Assembly: GCA_001247695.2 (NCBI GenBank)
Contig: LGRX02015420.1
Location: 1 to 11,340, forward strand
DNA: 11,340 bases
DNA from: Cymbomonas tetramitiformis
Lineage: Eukaryota > Chlorophyta > Pyramimonadophyceae > Pyramimonadales > Pyramimonadaceae
Direction: 5' to 3'
Positions 1-6,238 of this stretch are shown here, piece by piece; the first letter of the stretch is position 1; each line of letters starts with the position of its first letter. Below the pieces are notes generated by a model. That model searched no databases and was not told the origin of the DNA. It saw nothing but the letters and a program-made list of their open reading frames with translations. The position numbers were made by a program, and so were the translations under genes.

Positions 1-513
1 GCTTTAATCTCGAACAAGGAAAGTCATGAATCTGAGTGCGCAGCGCATCTGGGAACCAAGGATACTAGAAAGGGCCCTAGTGCGAGAACGCTGAGGCGCA
101 AAAATCTTCGGGAATCACGCAGAGTCACACAGTCTGATAAAAGAGACACTGAGCCAACAGACGTTCCAACATCTCGCGTGACGAAACCCTCGAAAGAACA
201 GAGCTCAGATATTTTGGTAGAGGCTTGCGCATCTCCAACAGACACAGGAGAACCAGTGACACCAGCCGCCACTTCATCCTTTGTGGCCTTAGGACCTTTG
301 TCCACAGGAACGAAAAGAGCGAAGGGCAGCACTGGTGACAAAGGGGATCGCAAGAATCCCAAGGCAAGAAAATCGCTTACATGGAGAAGAGAGACACACA
401 GTAAACGCTCAGAGTCAGTGCCTGCTACTGAGAAGCAGGCGTCGGGATCCCTGCAGCGTTCGACGTCACTCAGCCCTGAGGGGCGATCCATGTTCTCAGT
501 ATACGACCGATAA
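1..513 (+). CDS. 3' end of an unidentified Ser/Thr/Lys-rich protein gene (partial)
   Basis: Frame 1 is open from the first base of the window to a TAA at 511-513, 170 codons without a stop, so the gene or exon starts left of the window. The product is hydrophilic, rich in Ser, Thr, Lys, Arg and Glu, with no hydrophobic segment and no domain I can name; it ends in MFSVYDR. This looks like a disordered C-terminal tail. A TGTAA at 638-642, about 125 bases past the stop, could be a green-algal type polyadenylation signal. The minus strand is also open over 24-686, but that translation is Leu/Val/Ser-rich, as expected for the antisense of this composition, so I prefer the + strand. No splice acceptor is needed inside the window. 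The function is unknown. Confidence 0.45.
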   Translation, partial: ALISNKESHESECAAHLGTKDTRKGPSARTLRRKNLRESRRVTQSDKRDTEPTDVPTSRVTKPSKEQSSDILVEACASPTDTGEPVTPAATSSFVALGPLSTGTKRAKGSTGDKGDRKNPKARKSLTWRRETHSKRSESVPATEKQASGSLQRSTSLSPEGRSMFSVYDR

Positions 514-1196
514 TTTTGCCACAGTAGAGATACTTGAATTAGACACCTTACTTGCTGTGGAAAGGGCATCGTGGCGAGTCCACTTAACTCGATCCACTGA
601 TCAGGCGACTGCTTAACTGGGTGGGGCAACTCCCTCCTGTAACTGAAGTCAGAGACAGTATGTCGTTTGCGAGACTTCAAGCTTTGCTAATCCTAGGACA
701 AGATGGTGCCAAGCAGTGGAGACACTATAATCAGCCACAATGTTTACTGTAGACAGAGCATCGCGACAAGCTCACTTCGGAACTCACGCCTTGCCAATCT
801 CAGAGAAATATTGTGCCAGCATCTCGATCGCGCCGCTTTTCCCACGAAGGTTTTTCCAGCGGCTGTATTGTGCTGTATTTGCGGTGAGAGGATCCAGAGG
901 ACCCGTGGGACCGCGGGGGACGGCTTACCCATAATCCTAAGAACCCGATCAGTCGAGGACTGCTTAGGATCCCACAGAGCCTAGCCACCACTTGCAAGCC
1001 TATTCCTCAAGTGTAGTGCTGACTAAAGCCCCTGTCTGTTTAAAGTTCCTGCACCGCATTAGAACAATAACCCTGTGCCACTGCGGAGCGGGTAACTGTT
1101 TAGCTCTGCCGTCAGCTTCAGGGTTTGGGGCCTCAACACATCTATTCAGACCGAGTTCCTCGCTTTGCAAAAGTGTGCAGCTTGAATAGGAGATAA
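514..1196. other. Intergenic stretch without a supported gene
   Basis: Only short overlapping frames occur here on both strands. The longest + frame with a real ATG (703-984, 93 codons) has a good-looking ATG context but no recognisable domain and competes with two other frames over the same bases. I see no tandem repeat, tRNA or strong inverted repeat. Confidence 0.5.
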
Positions 1197-1232
1197 CTTA
1201 ATAGTGGTAATAGGCTAAAAGGGACGGCGCCC

Positions 1233-1239
1233 TATAAAA
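1233..1239 (+). promoter_or_regulatory. TATA-like box (TATAAAA)
   Basis: TATAAAA lies in a GC-richer surround. It is followed 4 bases later by a 6-bp inverted repeat, ACTCAA at 1244-1249 and TTGAGT at 1258-1263, and then by a pyrimidine run at 1264-1288. A start about 25-30 bases downstream would fall at the end of the inverted repeat. This is motif evidence only. Confidence 0.25.
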
Positions 1240-1288
1240 GCCCACTCAACGTTATAATTGAGTCCTTTTTCTTTTTCTTTTTTTCTTT

Positions 1289-1559
1289 GGGAGCGCGAGA
1301 GAATTTGTACGGGATTCCTTCAGCACTGTTAAAACAGCTTTTCCACAACCTGCCGTTACATGAAGAGGTGCATGCTTTCCTGTCTGCACTGCTTGTCAGG
1401 GAAGATCTAAGCGAGATGAGCGGTTTAGTCCAGTCAGCTGTTGTTGAGAGCGACCTGCCCGAGTTTGAACCGGAACCGATAGCGTTAGCGGGAGTACGAG
1501 CCGAAGTGACGCTCATGCCGGGGCGGATGGGAATCGGCGCGAGTGGTGTTAGCGGTTGA
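1289..1559 (+). CDS. Possible exon of an unidentified protein, no start codon seen
   Basis: The frame is open from 1197 to a TGA at 1557-1559, 120 codons, without an in-frame ATG until about 1414. The part after the pyrimidine tract (1264-1288) reads like protein, with an amphipathic Leu-rich stretch, an acidic FEPEP motif and a Gly-rich end. A pyrimidine tract followed by AG dinucleotides (near 1293-1301) is what a 3' splice site looks like, so this may be a last exon whose upstream exons are not obvious. Alternatively the tract belongs to a promoter or leader, or the frame is chance. No family is recognised. Confidence 0.28.
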
Positions 1560-1580
1560 GAGCGTTGGGGCTGAGAAGAG

Positions 1581-1985
1581 GCAGCGGTGGCTCCGGCCTG
1601 CCAGCGGAACCGGGCAGCGGTGGCTTACAGGTAATCCATCACGACGGTGGCTCTAGCCTTAGCACAGTCAGGCAACAGGTGGAAATCTGTATAATCCATT
1701 TTGAAACCAGCCTGGTATGACCAGGCGGCAGGTAGAACCTGGGTAATATATCAACCGAGCAGTGGCTCTAACCTCAGTGACCAGGCGGCGAGGAACCTGA
1801 GTCATCAACCGAGCAGTGGCTCTAGCCTCGGTATGACCAGGCGGCAGGTGAGAACCTGGATAATCTATCCAACCGAGCAGTGGCTCTAGCCTCGGTACAA
1901 CCAGGCAACAGGTGGAAATCTGTATAATCCATTTCATGAGAGCATTGGCTCTGGGCCTGGCACGACCGGGCAGCAGTTGGAGATC
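1581..1985 (+). repeat. Degenerate tandem repeat, unit about 52-66 bp
   Basis: The anchor GTGGCTC or a close variant recurs at about 1587, 1619, 1648, 1762, 1816, 1880 and 1945, with a related variant near 1710. The anchor is followed by a Gly/Ser-like TAGCCTCGGTATGACCAGG block, a GGCAACAGGTGG or GGCGGCAGGT block, and a block such as AATCTGTATAATCCAT. Copies differ by many substitutions and small indels, so the array is old. Scattered remnants (ACAGGCGGCTGAGACCTGTATAATC and AGATCTGTATAAAA pieces) reach about 2330. The open frames crossing it follow from the repeats and are not called as genes. Confidence 0.7.
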
Positions 1986-2817
1986 TGGGTAAAAGCTCTA
2001 CGCATTCCGAGGAGGCGGTAAGGGTTTAAAACATTTCCTCCGGGCCGGCATCCCGAGAACTGTCAGATAATTGGCAAACCTATTGTCATCACCTGTAAGT
2101 GTACCGTGTTGGAAGGTTTGAAACCTTGAGCGTGGTAATGGATGTGAGATCTCGAGCCTTGGGGGAGCCTGGTAGTGCAGATGGCAGAGCGGTGAGAGGC
2201 TGACCCTTGTGCTTAAGAGGTTGATCTCCTTACTGCGGTGTGTCATGGGAAGTGTAATGTCATCCCAGACAACAGGCGGCTGAGACCTGTATAATCATCC
2301 TGAGCAGCAGTAGAAGATCTGTATAAAAACTTTACTGGTCCGACGTGGTCAGCGTGGACGTGACTTTCCCTAAGGGGGGGGGAGTTGTGCTAGGAAGCAA
2401 GCACAAGAGCAAGAAAAATGGCTAAGTACAAAACGCAAGAGTACCCAGTACGGAGTACAGTAGGACCGATCAGAATGATGTTGATGTGAGGTGCCTAGCC
2501 TGTTGTACGGAGTACTCAGTACAGTTGAGTTATGGAAAGAGTTCATGAATGTATAAGAACTCGAAGTGTAACCAGCTTCGGAGATGAGAACTGAACTGAA
2601 AAGTGTAACATAAAAGTAAGAAACTGTAACCGCTGTATATTGTGTAATGAAAGCATACGCTGAAAGCATACTAGGAAGAATTACGAAACCGAATTCCGAA
2701 TAATGGACCAACCGTAGTATCGAAACCATACCTCGTGCGGTCGTTTAATAAGTAGATATAAGATGAGTCCGAAACCGTAAAGAAGAGGAAAAGCAAGGGT
2801 GTAGACTCCCACAAGTG
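1986..2817. other. Non-coding stretch with repeat remnants and a (G)9 run
   Basis: It contains remnants of the preceding repeat (about 2270-2330), nine consecutive G at 2374-2382, and two direct copies of GTACGGAGTAC at 2448-2458 and 2505-2515, each flanked by further GTAC/AGTAC words. A weak tRNA-like A box lies at 2182-2192. A 119-codon minus frame (2370-2729) has no domain features and is not called. Confidence 0.5.
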
Positions 2818-2964
2818 GGCTGTGAGAGGATGACTCTTGGGGCGTTCGGGTAGCACCGAAAGGGAGGCACCCAGCGGGGAAGACAACGAGGATCAAATGT
2901 CTTCCTCAGGGCGATTATGCAGTCAGTGACGCATCGCCCGAAAGAGCTGATCACACTCGGAGAG

Positions 2965-2991
2965 CTGCTGCTGCTGCTGCTGCTGCTGCTG
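2965..2991 (+). repeat. (CTG)9 in array unit 1
   Basis: There are nine uninterrupted CTG triplets between the conserved core and the G-rich tail of a type A unit. The B and C units carry at the same place only four CTG, or five interrupted by CCG, followed by GTG triplets. Confidence 0.95.
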
Positions 2992-4224
2992 GTTGTGTGG
3001 GCAGGAGGGGGTTAGGGGGAGGTGGGATGGTGGTGGGAGGGCGGTGGGTGAGGCTGTGAGAGGATGACTCTTGGGGCGTTCGGGTAGCACCGAAAGGGAG
3101 GCACCCAGCGGGGAAGACAGCGAGGATCAAATGTCTTCCTCAGGGCGATTATGCAGTCAGTGACGCATCGCCCGAAAGAGCTGATCACACTCGGAGAGCT
3201 GCTGCTGCTGGTGGTGGTTGTGTGGGCAGGGAGGCGTGAGGAGGGGTGGGGCACGGGGTGGAGGGGTTAGGGGGAGGTGGGATGGTGTTGGGAGGGCGGT
3301 GGGTGAGGCTGTGAGAGGATGACTCTTGGGGCGTTCGGGTAGCACCGAAAGGGAGGCACCCAGCGGGGAAGACAGCGAGGATCAAATGTCTTCCTCAGGG
3401 CGATTATGCAGTCAGTGACGCATCGCCCGAAAGAGCTGATCACAGTCGGAGAGCTGCTGCCGCTGCTGCTGGTGGTGGTTGTGTGGGCAGGGAGGCGCGA
3501 GGAGGGGTGGGGCACGGGGTGGGGGTTAGGGGGAGGTGGGATGGTGGTGGGAGGGCGGTGGGTGAGGCTGTGAGAGGATGACTCTTGGGGCGTTCGGGTA
3601 GCACCGAAAGGGAGGCACCCAGCGGGGAAGACAGCGAGGATCAAATGTCTTCCTCAGGGCGATTATGCAGTCAGTGACGCATCGCCCGAAAGAGCTGATC
3701 ACACTCGGAGAGCTGCTGCTGCTGGTGGTGGTTGTGTGGGCAGGGAGGCGTGAGGAGGGGTGGGGCACGGGGTGGGGGTTAGGGGGAGGTGGGATGGTGT
3801 TGGGAGGGCGGTGGGTGAGGCTGTGAGAGGATGACTCTTGGGGCGTTCGGGTAGCACCGAAAGGGAGGCACCCAGCGGGGAAGACAGCGAGGATCAAATG
3901 TCTTCCTCAGGGCGATTATGCAGTCAGTGACGCATCGCCCGAAAGAGCTGATCACAGTCGGAGAGCTGCTGCCGCTGCTGCTGGTGGTGGTTGTGTGGGC
4001 AGGGAGGCGCGAGGAGGGGTGGGGCACGGGGTGGGGGTTAGGGGGAGGTGGGATGGTGGTGGGAGGGCGGTGGGTGAGGCTGTGAGAGGATGACTCTTGG
4101 GGCGTTCGGGTAGCACCGAAAGGGAGGCACCCAGCGGGGAAGACAGCGAGGATCAAATGTCTTCCTCAGGGCGATTATGCAGTCAGTGACGCATCGCCCG
4201 AAAGAGCTGATCACACTCGGAGAG

Positions 4225-4251
4225 CTGCTGCTGCTGCTGCTGCTGCTGCTG
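4225..4251 (+). repeat. (CTG)9 in array unit 6
   Basis: The tract has the same length and position as in unit 1, which supports a common origin of the two end units. Confidence 0.95.
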
Positions 4252-4372
4252 GTTGTGTGGGCAGGAGGGGGTTAGGGGGAGGTAGGATGGTGGTGGGAGG
4301 GCGGTGGGTGAGGCTGTGAGAGGATTTGGCAGCACATATTAGTCAGTGAAAGTGTCACATTGAGGAAGCGTT

Positions 4373-4416
4373 GGGGTGGGGCACGGGTGGGGCACGGGTG
4401 GGGCACGGGGTCGGGG
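4373..4416 (+). repeat. G-rich 11-bp tandem repeat (GGGTGGGGCAC)
   Basis: Three exact copies lie at 4374-4384, 4385-4395 and 4396-4406, followed by GGGGTCGGGGG. The motif occurs once in the tail of each B and C unit of the neighbouring array. The closely spaced runs of three to five G meet the usual G-quadruplex pattern. Confidence 0.9.
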
Positions 4417-4419
4417 GTT

Positions 4420-5430
4420 GAATTAGTCATATGCACGATAGTATTTCATGATTATTAGCACGCATCAGAGGTTTGTTTGATGTCATTGTTGCAGTTCTTT
4501 ATTGTACAGATGCATCCCCTCCTCGATGGAAACTTGCATTGTAGACCATGCAGAAACGAACTCAGCCACCATCACCGGCAGCCTACATCACCTATTGCTT
4601 TTTCACCTCGATATATTCCAAATGAGAACGTGTATGTTTACAATGATTTTCTATGTAGAGTGGTTAGCTTAGAATAGTATGCATTAGCAAAGTCATATCC
4701 TGAAATTCTCTTTGCAAACCAACTAATGTGCATATATGTAATTTCATTCCAGGACAATATTATCTGCCAAAAATTTAAATGTCTCTGCTTATGACAACCT
4801 TGCCAATTAGCAGACTATGTCAGATGACATGTGAATGAAGACTGGCTTTCCAAAGTACGCGCACTGGATAAATAGCATGGAGTGACATATGCATAGTAAG
4901 ACACATATGAATTCCGTTTCCGACTAGTGAGGTACAAATGATCACTTAAATACATTTAGGGTACATATGCATAATACATATTGGTAATGAATAAACATTT
5001 GTGAGGTACATTTCATTATGATTTGTGCAATATATATTGTATACTACTGGCAGTGTGCATATACTATACAAATTCTTGATGAAACTCTTAGGAGGCTTCG
5101 TATGCAGCATATTCTCTAAAAGCAACTTGGGTGCTCCACGAGAGCTAGAAATATACCAGATTGCCTCTGGTGTAACTCATTTGAATGCAACATAAAAGCC
5201 ATGTATGTTACCAAGTGAGAAAGTGACGGCAAGAAGAGTATGGGAACCATGAGAAGAGTTGCACAATGCTTGGATTATCCAACTCTCATTAACTGCCCCA
5301 TGTTGTTGGACATTATACTCGCATTCATTGGGTAAGGATACTCAGGTTTGAGATAGCACTTATCTGTAGTCTGGGTTCCTGGAAAGCATCAACATCGAAT
5401 GAAATTTATGGATTAAGCTTCATATCTCAA
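4420..5430. other. AT-rich intergenic stretch
   Basis: Base composition shifts sharply from the G-rich array to AT-rich sequence. Words such as ACATATG, CATATGCAT and GCATATA recur between about 4430 and 5060, and an AATAAA lies at 4990-4995. The longest + frame (4477-4677, 66 codons) has no convincing protein features. I see no RNA gene. Confidence 0.5.
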
Positions 5431-5433
5431 ATT

Positions 5434-5438
5434 TTACA
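5434..5438 (-). promoter_or_regulatory. Possible polyadenylation signal (TGTAA)
   Basis: TGTAA on the minus strand lies 4 bases past the TAA stop of the gene that ends at 5443. TGTAA is the common poly(A) signal of chlorophyte algae, but a five-base motif can occur by chance and this one is unusually close to the stop. Confidence 0.22.
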
Positions 5439-5442
5439 TAAC

Positions 5443-6238
5443 TTAGTTCACACTAATGGCTGATCCTGTTTGCCAAGTTGCACTATCCACTCCTCCTTTC
5501 ATGGAAGACTTTTGAACACTCAAACCAGGATCATCTATTTCATCTTCGACAGCCTCCTCTATGCCTTCCTCCTCACATTTAACTTCCTGGCTGGAGGACA
5601 CTGCCTCTTCATCAGGATCCTCTTTGTCAGCTTCCTGTGCTGTGCACTGTTCCTGACCTTCATACTGTTCTTGGTCTTCAGCCTGAGCCTGTCTGAGCTC
5701 GGCCATAGCCTCAAGGTCAGCTGTTATTTCTCCCATCACGACTGAGTCGTCAGCTTGCAAGGCATCAGGTGCCACATGTAAGGTGGCATCCTCTCCCTGT
5801 ACTTCCAAGCCGGCTCGCTCACCAGTCACCTTCGCACTTGCTGCTCGAGACGCCGCTCTCTTCGCATCAGCCGCAAGGGTTTCTATCACGGACTCCGAAT
5901 CTAATTCTCCTGAGACATCACCCATCACAACTGCGTCACCCCCCTCACCGCTGAGGATCTCGTTGACATTGCCCTCTCCATTCTGTTCTAGCCCCTGCGT
6001 AGCCAGTAGTAAGGGCTTCTGGGACTGCTCGCCCTCCTCCTGCACCCTGTCATGTGGGAGCTCCACCTTCCGCTCGTTCTCGCTTGTGGTTGCCTCCTGA
6101 GAAGCTTGCTTGGTCTCCCTCGGCTTCTCTTGGCGGCTGCAGTCTTCGAGGTCCCGCGAGGCTGTTCTGGCACTCTCGATGCTTTGAGCTATCCTTGAAC
6201 GGCTCACCTCCGAGGAGGCATTCACTGACCTTGGGCTC
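5443..6238 (-). CDS. Proposed last exon: acidic disordered C-terminus
   Basis: This is a long minus-strand open frame, open from 6303 to the TAA at 5445-5443. It has no in-frame ATG for more than 100 codons, so it must be joined to upstream exons. Its product is very rich in Glu, Asp, Gln, Ala and Ser, with a nearly continuous acidic run close to the end. A motif occurs twice, 63 residues apart: DAVVMGDVSGELD and DSVVMGEITADLE. An acceptor TGTGTGACTAG precedes G-6238 behind a T/G-rich tract. Its phase matches a GTGCGC donor at 6731 in exon 6 of the gene upstream, and the joined codon is Arg. A phase-0 acceptor at 6288 (TTCCAG) is an alternative. It could instead be the end of a separate gene. 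Confidence 0.55.

Larger units (their letters stand above)
2818..4325 (+). repeat. Six-unit tandem array in the order A-B-C-B-C-A
   Basis: Units begin with GGCTGTGAGAGG at 2818, 3052, 3307, 3566, 3819 and 4078, giving lengths of 234, 255, 259, 253, 259 and 234 bp. A seventh start at 4312 breaks off after 14 bases. Units 1 and 6 (type A) share a (CTG)9 tract and a shortened tail; units 2 and 4 (B) share CACTCGG and a GGCGTGAGG tail; units 3 and 5 (C) share CAGTCGG, an interrupted CTG-CTG-CCG tract and a GGCGCGAGG tail. The first ~137 bases of every unit are nearly invariant and contain three hairpins, while the tails are G-rich and vary in length. Because several unit lengths are not multiples of three, the minus-strand frames across the array do not persist, so it is treated as non-coding. 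Near-identity of copies indicates recent amplification or homogenisation. Confidence 0.95.

Noticed and set aside
24..686. Long minus-strand open frame of 221 codons
   Set aside because: It is antisense to a 170-codon + frame with hydrophilic, protein-like composition. Its own translation is the Leu/Val/Ser-rich type expected from an antisense strand, and it has no ATG at its start.
703..984. 93-codon + frame with an ATG and a CCICGERIQ stretch
   Set aside because: The Cys pair is not a recognisable zinc motif, and other frames over the same bases are equally open.
2370..2729. 119-codon minus frame rich in Tyr, Ser and Phe
   Set aside because: It has no domain or splice context, and its composition follows from a purine-rich + strand.
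3010..4040. TTAGGG-like telomeric sequence
   Set aside because: GGTTAGGGGG occurs only once per unit inside the G-rich tail and is never in tandem.
3012..4156. Repeated minus-strand open frames of 80-125 codons across the large array (Pro/Ser/His-rich products)
   Set aside because: They are products of the tandem repeat. Unit lengths of 253 and 259 shift the frame, no frame persists, and each frame ends in low-complexity sequence from the G-rich tail.
2818..4325. CRISPR array
   Set aside because: Units are contiguous with no unique spacers, there are no cas genes, and the gene structure of the window is eukaryotic.
5783..6100. + strand frames opposite the acidic exon
   Set aside because: They are Ser/Pro/Leu-rich antisense shadows of the longer acidic open frame.
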